In this document: piece after piece, positions 1 to 10,500 of the stretch
Layout of the letters: each line of letters begins with the position of its first letter
Numbering within the stretch: the stretch's first letter is position 1
Assembly (NCBI RefSeq): GCF_042242105.1
Contig: NC_092028.1
Location: forward strand, 10,649,338-10,713,337
DNA: 64,000 nucleotides
Direction of reading: 5' to 3'
DNA from: Pempheris klunzingeri
Taxonomy: Eukaryota; Chordata; Actinopteri; Acropomatiformes; Pempheridae
The notes under the pieces: generated by a model
Database searches by the model: none
Told to the model about the DNA's origin: nothing
Seen by the model: only the letters and a program-made list of their open reading frames with translations
Position numbers and translations under genes: made by a program

Positions 1-925
1 TTGATTTTATGAATCGTTTTATTTTGAGGTATACATTGTAACTAGTGTTTGATTTTCAGCAAAACAGCTATAGAACATTTCAACTTCAAAATAATTTTTA
101 ATACCTGTGATTGTTGGGCTGTAAATATGGAGTTACGTGTCTCAAAGACAAAAGAATTGCTCTACAGCCATTAATCTAAAGGTGAAGATAAAACTAATAA
201 AATCAGGCTTCTAAGAACACACTGTGATGGCACATGAGAAGATGTATAATCTCATGACTTGTCTGCAGTTTTTAGAGACGCAATGACTTCGACCTGTAGA
301 AAAGTAATCTGCATGATATGGCAGACAGAAAAGATGAGTCTTAGACAGCTACAAAGCTAAATATTTAATGGCGACATTTCAAGACAGATCTGATCTCTCT
401 AGTTTCTTCTTAACTGACATACCAGGAAAGCAACAGAAAGTAATTTACAGACTGAACATATGTCAAGTGTAATGTATACTAGAAATAAACATACATTGCT
501 TCAAAACTGAACAACCAAATAAAACCAGTCACAAACAGAGCACACAAGATCGTGGATGCTACATGGATGGTAAAAACAAAATAAGCATATGACTGTTTGA
601 AAACTGGTTAACTGAAATTATGGTATTATAGTTTCTGTCCATCCCTGATTTCTGCACACGAGTGGTTTCAATGTTTTTGGCTACAAAGTCCTCTTCTCAG
701 GTTGAAATTCGGTAGAGGACTTGCTGAGGACTTCATTTTCCAGCCTAATCAGATAGATATGGCATTTACTGTACTGTATTGTTTCTTCTGTTTTGTTTGG
801 TCTTTACTCCATTTCTAGATACACATCTGACACAGACCATATAACCGAACACATCGAGGTGGATGTACAGGGCCTTAAACAAAATGTATTTCATTAATGA
901 CAATGCTGCTTAATTAAAAAAAATT
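1..925. other. Downstream flank of poldip3, no gene recognised
   Basis: This AT-rich stretch has no open frame or RNA gene that I recognise. It lies beyond the likely poldip3 polyadenylation site, since an AATAAA on the minus strand is at 939-944. A longer poldip3 3' UTR reaching further left cannot be excluded, because another minus-strand A-rich signal lies near position 18. Confidence 0.4.
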
Positions 926-938
926 AATTTTTTAGGTC

Positions 939-944
939 TTTATT
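939..944 (-). terminator. Candidate poldip3 polyadenylation signal
   Basis: The plus strand reads TTTATT here, so the minus strand has AATAAA about 420 bases after the poldip3 stop codon. It is the first good canonical hexamer downstream of the stop. The assignment is by position only; no cleavage data are available. Confidence 0.45.
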
Positions 945-999
945 TGCTTCTTGTCGTTTTTTGCGACATGGGGGTAAGTAGAGTTGAACTGGTATATTA

Positions 1000-1080
1000 A
1001 AAGAAAAAAAAAAAAAAAAAAAATCAACATATCCAAATGGGCTGGCATCACATCAAGAAAAAAAAAAATAAAAATAAAAA
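1000..1080. repeat. A-rich simple sequence
   Basis: Two A-rich runs (about 1000-1022 and 1059-1080) lie in the presumed poldip3 3' UTR. On the transcript they are U-rich. They create low-complexity open frames that are not genes. Confidence 0.8.
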
Positions 1081-1363
1081 ATTCCTACACATCCTGTTTG
1101 ATTTGGCATCCCCCACCACATTGGATTAAAACAACAAATCACATTACACTTCTTCCTGGTGGTCCATCTCAGGAACAAAAGGGTGACATTGGGATACCAC
1201 AAAATCAAAAATGTTCTGTGTCCATGAGTTTTATGTTCAGATGCCATGTTTATCAAATGTGTAAAAATCAGCGAATGCGGGCTGCCTGCTGTCAATGTGA
1301 AAAACACAGTTTGTATGTTAACACCGAGAATGCAGTAATATGGATATAAACACTACACATGAG

Positions 1364-4300
1364 CTATATCTTGATGCGAAAGGCAGTGGCCTGTGAGCTG
1401 GGGGGCTCAGTGGTGGAGGTGGACTGCGCAGTGGACTTAAACAGAGCTTTGAGGATGGTCTGGGGGTCCACCTCTGGAGTGGGCTGGGAGGAGGCTCTCT
1501 GACCGGCGGGGCGAGACAAGGGGGAGGGCAGACCGTCTTTCTTTGTGCCGCTGCCTATGCCTGGAGTGTCACTGAGCCTCCTGCAGGAGGCAAGGAGATG
1601 TCACAATTCCTCAAGATCACAGAGGGATAAAACAAAACCAACACGCTTTGTTTAATAAAATCCATAACTTCTGCACATTATATTTAGAAAAGGATAGTTG
1701 TCTTGAAAAAAGCATTGAAATTATTTAGACTAAAATGAATAGGGCAACAAACGAGTGCATTTACATTTCAATTTAAACTTACAATTTAATTACATCAATC
1801 CTTTTCACGTATTGAGTGGTTTACTTAAAACACTATCAATAACTTGAATAGAATGATCCTGTCACTAAATGTGTTATCTAAGCAACTGTTTCGTCAAAGG
1901 CAGCTCAGTGCACCACTAAACAGCTTACCAAACACTCAAATGCTTAATTAAATAAGATACTGAACTAATCCTGCCTGGATTGTCACTGCTTGCGTCGTTG
2001 CAAGTAATTAGAACAACATTTTAATAATAGTGCTGTCACTGTTCTTTATATTTAACAGAAATTACTGTGACATGAATTTCAGTCAGTTGGGGTAGAGCTC
2101 ATGGGAAATATGCAAAATAAAGTATATGCATGTAAACACAATCAACTACAGATTAATTTGAAATGAAAGAATGAAGCCCTGTGGGGTCACTTACAATAGA
2201 ATGGGCTGATCAGAAGTGATGACATTTCCCTGAATATGAAGGTTACACTTCATGGGTTGGCCTGCGGGACAAGAAAAGAAGATAATAAAAAACAAATTAT
2301 ACACACAAACAGCTAAACTCTAGCAATCTGATTAATAGCAGTCTCAGTGGTGCTGCTGACATCTAACTTGGCTGCTCTTCAGTTGAACAAAGACATGCAG
2401 TTTTAACATACACAGACATACTATGACATCCCTAACCGGCAAGCTTGTTGTCAGTACTGGAGTCATTGACCTGCATGCAAAACAGAAGCCAGAGCCCAAA
2501 AACCAGAGAGCCATTTGATGTGTGCGTCCTTGCTACTGGCACTCACCATCCAGGCAGCGATTGTTGTACTTCCTGTATGCGCTCACGGCGTCCTCTTTAC
2601 GAACAAACACCACTTCAGCCACACCCACTTTCACCAGTCGTGCTCGCTTCAAGGCCCCGCACACACAAAACAGTTCCTGTGGACAAATAGATGGAGTGCA
2701 AAACAAGCACTGAGTGAGTCATCTCTGCACTACAGCACGTCACTGAATATCACACACACAACAAAAAGGTTATTGGCAATCAGTGTGATTTACTCACAAC
2801 TATGTCTTCCTCAGTCACCCGGGGATGCAGGTTGTTCACCGTTATTTTTGTGCCCTCCAAAGGACTGAAAGCAGGCTAGAAAGAAATATGACGACACCAC
2901 ACGATCAAACATATGCAATGAAAATGCCAAATATCTTGATGAAAATCTCACTTGCCGTCATCATGAAGTTATCACCTCACAAAATCAATTTGGGTTTCAG
3001 ATCTAACACAACCCTCCACCACTAACTGTGTTATGAAACACTTGACTGACTGTGTGTGGAAAAACCAAGTAAGCGGCAAAATATTCTTTGAGCTCTTTTG
3101 AGGTACCTGTATTAAACCCTAAATTTAATCACTGTGGCAAACACCATATACTGGCAGGAAATCAACTAGTTTGCTGTGACAGAGAGAGGAGGGAGGCGTA
3201 TTGGGATTAAAAGTAAAGCAGGGGACAGGATTAAATTCCTATCTTGGAAATCTCCTATTGCACTGTATATCTTCTTATATAACATAAATCATTAAAATAT
3301 TATTTTAAGATATATGTGTTTTTAATTTGGGACGATTAAGAGCCTGTCTACAAAATGTTTGCAGTAGCGAATGTTATTGGTCACAAAATGATCAAATCTG
3401 GGGACTACTCAGTAAGTAAAAAATATTGTTAATGTGGGGGAAATTCTGTATTATTGCCTATATTATTCCCATTTTAGATTTTATATTAGACAAGGTTCCA
3501 CACACTGTATCCCAGTGAGGTCTGAGCACAGGTCAGGTTGACCTACAGGGTGTAGAGGCCTTAGAACAACCATGCACCTTCCTGTGAGAAACCTACAAGT
3601 CCTTCTCTCTGAAATAAATCAGAAAACTCTGTATGGAGGACAGAGAAAAGAGAAGATGGCCAGGTGTTTGTCACTGACAGCTTGTATGACAAATAGACAA
3701 GAACTTCTTTTTGTCTGTCACTGATCTGCCTATAAAACCTGATGTGACTTAATTCTTTGATCTTTGTCCCACAGAGGCATAACCTGAAAATGTAGGTCTA
3801 CTGAAACTCTTAAAGAGCTGCTTTGTTTGAATTCACTACATTGCAGAAATTTCTGTAATACGGTAAACAAGTCTTTTGATAAACAATCACTGTTACTGAG
3901 GGAAAAATTACAATCAGCACCATTCAAAGTTCAATGATCAGTTAGGAGAAACAGCTCTCAGTGCACCCATTTCTTCTCATAAGGCTTGCTAAAATACTAA
4001 GCTACCATGATTGTTTAACTAAAGCTCATTTAAATATGTTACTGATTTGTATACAGCATAAAATCAAATTCAACTCAACAATAATATCAAATGAAGACAA
4101 GTTACAAAAGGGGGTGGAGAAATGCATAGTGAGCAAGCAGGAATGTTTACCTGAGGGGGAGTAGGAACTGTTGTGCTGGTTTCTGCTGAGCTTTGCTGGA
4201 GAGTCCTAGAGACTGGCTGTAGTGCTGCAGCTGAGGACCGGGTAGCAGCCATGCTGGTGTTGGGCCGGGTGGGAGCCACGGGGACGGGAGGACGTGGGGC

Positions 4301-6351
4301 TGTGTAAGCATCATTTTTTACCACCTTGGTGATTGGGGCTGACATGGAGAATGCAGAGCCTGCCGTGCCAGACTGTATAAAGTAAAAAATGGAAATGAAG
4401 CGTTTCCTTTAATGTGAGTGGTACGCATTTGTGTCGCTGTGTTGACACAGTGTGCAACATCAGATCAGGTCAGCTATACTGAAGCAGCTCTTACCCGTGA
4501 TTGTAGCATAGTGTTAGCTGTTGTGATCTTTATTTGTTTACTGGAAATGCCATCGTGCTCATTTGAGACAGGCTGTGGGAGAAAAAATTATCTATTTAGT
4601 TTAGTTTTACAATCTTAGCCAAGATACCAGGAAACATTGTTATTCAGAGGAATCTCTCCATCTGTCATGTTTAAACATACCTGTATAGCTGCACGTATTC
4701 CACCTGACATCCCTACTGGACGTTGCTGTAAAGAGAAGCATCAATCATCATCATTAGAGTACAGTCAGTCTGTCTATGTGCTTTTACACTTCAACAAGTA
4801 TACATACATGCAGGCTGTGTCGCTGATCTTCAAAGCCACTCATTTTAACCTTACCTGGATGGTCTTGGTTATTTTTAAGGGTGGTGCAGCAGCTGCTGCC
4901 TGTGCCTGAGTCCCTCCAATGCTCCTCTTGAGGCTCAGCCTATCACGGGCATCCATCATTCTCTTATTATTGCTCAGTTGAGGATTTGCAGCGCCCCTCA
5001 CATTCAGTCCGTGTACATTAGGGGCAAACTGCCTTGAGTTCACACCGCCAAGATTGTTGTTGGTTTGAATCTGTATCTGTGGCACAAGAGCGTGGCTCTG
5101 TAGTTGGTGCATTCCTGCTGCCTTTTGCGTCACTTGTGCAGGAACGCTGAACTGATTCTGCCCCTGTTTGCGTGAGTTGATCATCTGACGAGCATCCTGC
5201 ACTCCACCTGCTCCTCCCCTACCACGGATTTTGAAGCGAGCATCTTTCTGACCCAGCTTTTCTCTAGCATCTTTCACTTGAAATCCTGAAGGGGGACACG
5301 AAGATGATTCAGGGCATATTTAGTATTAATTCTCTGACCTATTGTTTTACAGTGAGCATGAGGCATAAGGAGTCTGCCATTTTTATCTGCTATTCAGTAA
5401 TGGAGGCTTACCTGCTCCTCCTCCAAGCCGTTGTCTGACATCATTAATCCCAATCTTTTGCCGAGCATCAAAGCTCTTGACAGTCCCTCCTGCACCACGT
5501 CCAAACATGGGTCTGAGAAAGAAAAACCTTAGTTTTAATTCATAGATGGTACAATCGATGGAACACCCATCGGGATTTTTTGAAGACAGTGCTCCATTCC
5601 ACATTTTTAAGTTCGTCATATACACGTTAAATATATGAAGTAATTGAGTATAAAGTATGTTTACTGCCTTTCATAACCACTAACAAAATAATTTTTTCAC
5701 AAAGTACAGGAGGACCGCATTCAATCGTTGTCGTACTGGGCTCAATGCAAGAATATGATATCTGCTGTATTTTCTTGCGGAGTGGAAGACGGACAATGCT
5801 AAGAAGTTTTAAACATTGATTTGGACGAGCCACCACCCTAATTTTACCTGGTGGTTCCGGTAATAAGATTTGTTCAATACAAAAGCAAAACACAAACATT
5901 AGCATACTAACTAGCTTAGCCGCGACTAGCGAGTGAAGCTAAAACATGACGAAACTGGTCGCAGCTTTTCAAATTCTTATTTTCTGGCAACTATTAACCG
6001 CGAGTTCGGTTACAAAGCGGAATTTGGTTGCATAATTAATACTTATCCTCCACATTAAGCGTCGAATGGCTACAGACGTAGAGGCCTGCAGCTAATGTTA
6101 GCTAGCTTACTTAGCCAATGGTTTACGATGTACCCGCTGCTGGCTGGAAGAGCTAACATTAGTTTACGGTGGCCAGCAAGCTGCCAGCGGCTTTCTCTTC
6201 CCGCTATGGTTTTAGAAATGTTAGTACAAGTTGCCACGTCCTTGGTAAACAAACATTAATCAGTGCAATAATAGGTTTAATACCGTTTAGCCGGTGCCTT
6301 GAGGTTAATACCGCGCTGGCGTATAACTTCATCCAAAGAGACGTCTGCCAT
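1364..6351 (-). CDS. poldip3: poldip3 (SKAR): RRM protein linking TREX/exon junction complex to S6K1
   Basis: Ten coding exons were assembled: 6351-6284, 5512-5412, 5285-4855, 4725-4681, 4572-4495, 4372-4151, 2875-2798, 2676-2547, 2261-2195 and 1580-1364. They total 1,437 nt, giving 478 residues against about 421 in human. The start reads MADVSLDEVIRQRG, as in human MADISLDELIRKRG. The N-terminal half has the family's DAR repeats (SFDARQKIG, KDAREKLGQKDARFKIRG, DARQMINSRKQ). An RRM follows at about residues 322-395 (TVNNLHPRVTEEDIV, ELFCVCGALKRARLV, AEVVFVRKEDAVSAYRKYNN). The tail is VDPQTILKALFKS and ends in FRIKI. The family is a nuclear mRNA-binding adaptor that binds DNA polymerase delta p50 and recruits S6K1 to spliced mRNA. 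Extra length is in the low-complexity linkers. Exon junctions were chosen by eye and are consistent in phase. Confidence 0.96.
3000..4150 (-). other. poldip3 intron with an ERE-like palindrome
   Basis: This is the largest poldip3 intron (2876-4150). No coding exon or transposon was recognised in it. The one notable site is a perfect AGGTCA-n3-TGACCT palindrome, listed separately. Confidence 0.6.
3530..3544. promoter_or_regulatory. Perfect estrogen-response-element palindrome
   Basis: The sequence AGGTCAGGTTGACCT matches the consensus inverted half-sites AGGTCA-n3-TGACCT at all 12 defined positions. Such sites bind estrogen receptors and related nuclear receptors. It lies in a poldip3 intron. 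The match is seen directly; binding is inference. Confidence 0.4.
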
Positions 6352-6869
6352 TTTCTCAATAAACCTCACAACGCTTGCGTGCATGAAAAAAACCCAACGA
6401 CGACGGAAGCCGATTGGTGCCAGAAACGCAAACTGGCTGTCGGAAAACTCACTAAATATTTAAACATTTAAAATGTTGTTTGTTAACCATATGCTTTTAA
6501 AGTAGTGATGATACACACGGGTTACATTTATTAGGGACATAACCGCTGCATGGATTTATAAAGAGAACCCCTGCCCTGTTACAAACGAATAAATCTGCGA
6601 TTGATTGCTCTTGACAAATGAACGTAAATGCCGCGGTACCCATGATCCTTTGCACTAAATTGCCACAACATTTACCCTGGTTTTGCACCACAATGTTGGT
6701 TTAAGATAATCAAAACGTCGTTTCGGTTTCGTAAACTCTCATTCTAATTTGATACAAACGGGACTGTTTGTGGAATCTAAAATAAACTGTTACCAACAAT
6801 CCTTGTTGGCACCCTCACCGAGAGCACCTGAACGCTGTGCCTATGCCGATCCTCGAAAGTTGATTGAGT
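6352..6869. promoter_or_regulatory. Divergent promoter region of poldip3 and U12 snRNA
   Basis: About 0.5 kb separates the poldip3 start codon (minus) from the 5' end of U12 (plus). It should hold the Pol II promoters of both. On the U12 side, a PSE-like TCACC-containing block lies at about 6815-6837, 35-55 bases before the RNA. A ZNF143/SBF-like element lies at 6638-6655, about 220-235 bases before it, which is where snRNA distal elements normally sit. No TATA box was seen, as expected for a Pol II snRNA gene. Confidence 0.55.
6638..6655 (+). promoter_or_regulatory. ZNF143/SBF-like distal element of U12
   Basis: ACCCATGATCCTTTGCAC resembles the ZNF143 (Staf) site core CCCATAATGCATTG, with mismatches. 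Its distance of about 220 bases from the U12 start is typical of an snRNA distal sequence element. No clear octamer was seen next to it. Confidence 0.4.
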
Positions 6870-7021
6870 ATGCCTTAAACTGATGAGTAAGGAAAATAAC
6901 GACGCGGGGTGACGCCCGTGTCCTCGAATAACTATCGAGAAGAATTTTTGAAGGGGCAAAGGCTTGCCTGTACTGGTGACTCGCCTACTTTGCGAGATGC
7001 CTTGCAGGACCAGGGCCTTCC
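6870..7021 (+). ncRNA. rnu12: U12 small nuclear RNA (minor spliceosome)
   Basis: The block matches the human U12 RNA along its length. The 5' end ATGCCTTAAACTGATGAG is followed by the branch-site pairing segment GTAAGGAAAATAACG, an intact stem GGGGTGACGCCC, and the Sm site AATTTTTGA. The 3' hairpin is GACTCGCCTACTTTGCGAG. U12 pairs with the branch site of U12-type introns. Changes relative to human fall mainly in stems: GATTCGGGG...CCCGAATC becomes GACGCGGGG...CCCGTGTC, largely keeping pairing. The length is about 150 nt, as expected. A T/A-rich block just after it (about 7030-7060) may hold the 3' box. The 3' end is approximate. Human RNU12 also lies beside POLDIP3 in divergent orientation. 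Confidence 0.95.
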
Positions 7022-7061
7022 CCAACTCTCATGATTGTAAAAAAATAAAACCAAACTTAAA

Positions 7062-7463
7062 AAATCTATTGAGTCACTATGTCAATTTCTAGTCTTATAA
7101 TAGGCAAAGTTGTAGCGCTTCAGTGGAAAAATTGGTGAGAAAGTAGTGTTCTAGAAAATGAATGAATACTAAATTAGGAGGAGATAAACAGAAGGAGATT
7201 TTAAATAGGAACGATCTACAATAAAAAAAAGAAAGGGTGAAATGTAAAGAGATATTATACATGACAAGTGGGGTTATTCAGAAGGAGTATATTGCACAGT
7301 TAGTGTATATTATATGTCGTAATTGTCACTTTTGGTGCATGAAACAAATGCAAAAACTCGACCTCAAAAATAATTTGTCATTTAATCCGCATATCGCCTC
7401 GTTTTTCTATTAGTTTTGTGGCATGCACACGCACCAAGAAATGGTCCCAGAGCATGACGGGAA
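7062..7463. other. Spacer between U12 and the fam234b promoter
   Basis: The stretch is AT-rich. I recognise no gene, repeat or RNA here. Confidence 0.5.
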
Positions 7464-7490
7464 AACTCCAAGTCCCATGATGCATTGGGA
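7464..7490 (+). promoter_or_regulatory. ZNF143 site in fam234b promoter
   Basis: The segment contains CCAAGTCCCATGATGCATTG, a close match to the long ZNF143 (Staf) recognition sequence (ACTACAATTCCCA followed by a GCATTG-type 3' half). It sits about 95 bases before the fam234b ATG, in a GC-richer, TATA-less stretch, and is probably the core promoter element of that gene. Confidence 0.65.
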
Positions 7491-7580
7491 CAGGCGCAGA
7501 TCCAACCTGCTGGGTTGGTGCCCTCGAGCTGTTATAACCGCTGCCTACCGTCGCTGTCTCGCGGACCCGTTAGAGGAGAA

Positions 7581-10500
7581 ATGGCCGCAGCTCTGTCCCG
7601 CGCCCTCAAGCTGCCAGGTAAGATGCTCTGTGCGCACTTCAGTTAGACAGAAAGACAGAGGAAACAGCACGGCGGATAATTTACTGAGACCGCTATCAGT
7701 CCGGACCAGGTGGTCTCAGAGGCTCCTCTGATGTCACTCTGCTCTTCACAAACATTTGATTCATTTGATGCAGCGGTTCGGTCTCACACACACTTAGCTT
7801 CTGCTCCACATCATCCCAAATTAACGGATGTGATTTCCACAGGACGTAACATGAGATAGGTCTGTTTTTTCTGTGTGACATCTTTCTGCCAAAGCCTCTC
7901 TGGTGTCTCCTGCCTCTTTAGCTAGCTGCTAGCTAATGTTAACCCAACACAAATCAACGTGCTGCTGCAGAGTAAACAAGCAAAGCATCATCACAAATGT
8001 GATGAATATTCTACTGTATGTATACTATGTGCTTTACACCTTCATGTGTTTGCTTTTGCTATACTTTGAAAGGTCTACAATTTACAATATTTATTTATCC
8101 ATTACTCTTACATCAAAATAAGATCTATGTAATCATTATGGAATGTATTATTATTATAGGAGTAAAAGGATGTTACAAATGAGATGGTTAAAAAGCAGCT
8201 TTATCCTGTTTCTACTGCCTATTATCTATTATAAGATAAACTGCAGTACATACAGCTTAATAACGTGTATAATTTTGTGTGCCAAAACAGATTAAGATCT
8301 ATATAATACACTGTTTAGCTTTAATTACACATTACACTCTTAGTGTAAAAAATGTCACATGTTTGAGACAGAATTTCAGTAAAATGCATTTTTAAACATT
8401 AAGACCATTAGAGGCATTAAAAGTATTATTGCAAAATTCCCAGAATAAAGGAGATACATCCACAGTGTACCTGCAAGAGAATATATTAGAAATTATGCAT
8501 CAATAACACATCACAATACAACAATCATTTGCTCCCACTCATACTCTGACTGAGTGACCACACAAGGCAGGTCATCCTCACCGTCAGTGCCTGTGTCTCT
8601 GCAGGGAAGAAGGGCTCGGAGCTCGGGGAGTACGACCCCCTCACCCAAGCAGACAGCGAGGACGAGAGCGAAGAGGATGACCTCGTGCTCAACTACCCTC
8701 GAAATGGCCTCGGCAGGGACAGTTGCCTCGGCACGGGCTCCTCGAAGCTCCGGGGTGGCAGGTCTGGGAGACATGTGGGTGCCGAAGATGAGGCGCAGGA
8801 GGACGAGGAGGAAGAGGAGGACGAGTGGAGGGAACGACTCCCCAGCAAATCCAGGCAGGACAGAGACGACATGAAAGGCGTGCAGTACTGGAGCCACAGG
8901 GACTCGGGCAGGGACAGGGCCGGGGAGGACAGAGGGGGGTCTGGGGCGCTGGGGGGTGCCGGGCTAGGGGTCCATAGTAGTGATGCGGAAGAAAAGAGGT
9001 TGAGGATGAAGAATGCTGTCCGAAGTGCATTTTTCTTGGTGCCTCTGGTCTGCGCCATGTTGCTGGTGCTGCTGTGTGCGTTTCTGATTCCCTGCCAGAA
9101 GGGAGAACTGGAAAAGAGGCCGCAGTGGGAGAGAGCACTGGGAGATGCAGGAGGTAGATACATCACAGCAGCTACAGACACACTGGCTCAAATACATTTG
9201 TCATTTAATGGAAGTTAATGTAATAAACAGTTTGTTACAGTGTGTCAGTGAACAGTAATAATGCTCACTTTATAAAGGCTTACTGAGGAGTCTCTGTGGC
9301 TAGACAATGCTGGCTCACCCATTAATTAGTCAACTGTGAACCACAGGTTCTGTTTGAACATGCACCATGAAAGCATTGCAGAGTGGCAATAAGTACAAAG
9401 TTGACAGGACTGTGTCTTTATTTACCACACAATTATTTGTACCAGTATTTAAGAAATCAAACATGGACAACTCATCCAGGAAATGTAATTATCAAGGTTT
9501 TTATACTCGATTACTCTTCTGCATTTCATGATTCTCACATCTTTTTCCCATCGCTCCTGCTGTTACAAACTGTAGGTCAGAACACGTCATTTAAAAAGCA
9601 ACTTCACGCTGATAGTTGTCAAAGCAGCTGGTATACATATAAGCTGTTTTGGGTTCTGCCGGTGGGCGGTGTTCATTTTGTTTTCCCTGTCCAGGTGTCA
9701 CTCCGCCCGCGCTGGCGTTGTGGGACGTTGATGGTGATTCGGTGGAGGACGTGTTACTGGGTGTTACCGAATGGACCAATGACACCCATCTCACACAAGG
9801 GAGCAAAAGTATGTGAGGGATTCTTTGAAAAGGCTCGGCCAATTAGTCCTGATTTTGTTTCTAGTAATTATGTCCTTTACTTCTATACAGTCTACAGTGC
9901 GGTGGCCCTGTCTGCAGTCAGCGGTCAGGTGCTGTGGAGGAAAGTCATGCAGGAGAATGTGATGTACATCCAGTGTGGTCTGCAGTACGGCACCCAGCCG
10001 TCACCCGTGATCCTCATCAGCAAATCCATCATCACGGCAGTCAATGGCACCACAGGTTAGAGGACAAGCCACTCAAGCTACTTAGGTTTCTGTCAGTCAG
10101 TCTCTTCGATGTGTAGATCAACACAGTACTTAAATTAGATTAGTAACTACCTGGACAAACCTTCTGTATTTGTTCTCATAGTGTCATAGTCTGTTGTCTG
10201 GTTACTCTCAGCCACAACTAGATAAGTAGGTCTGTAGGTTAAATTCTTTTGCCGTGTAAAAACAAGTCAATAAGGGCAGTCCACCCGTTAAGAGGTTTCC
10301 TTTCACTCCCCAGGGAAGAACTTGTGGTCGGTCTTGCTTAAGAACATTGAATCCCAGGCGGTGTTACTTCCAGACCTCCAGGGCGACTCAGTCCCAGATC
10401 TGCTGATAGCCACCCTGCCTGCAGACGAGGTATAACCATTACAGCCACTCCCTCTTTTCCTCACCTATATCACGTTACACCGAGGCATTCAAAGATGACA

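Noticed and set aside
6777-7025. Minus-strand frame of 82 codons
   Set aside because: It overlaps the U12 RNA gene on the other strand and has no protein signature.
8554-9197. Several long frames on both strands over fam234b exon 2
   Set aside because: They are shadows of the GC-rich acidic exon. Only the frame with DPLTQADS and the membrane span matches a family.
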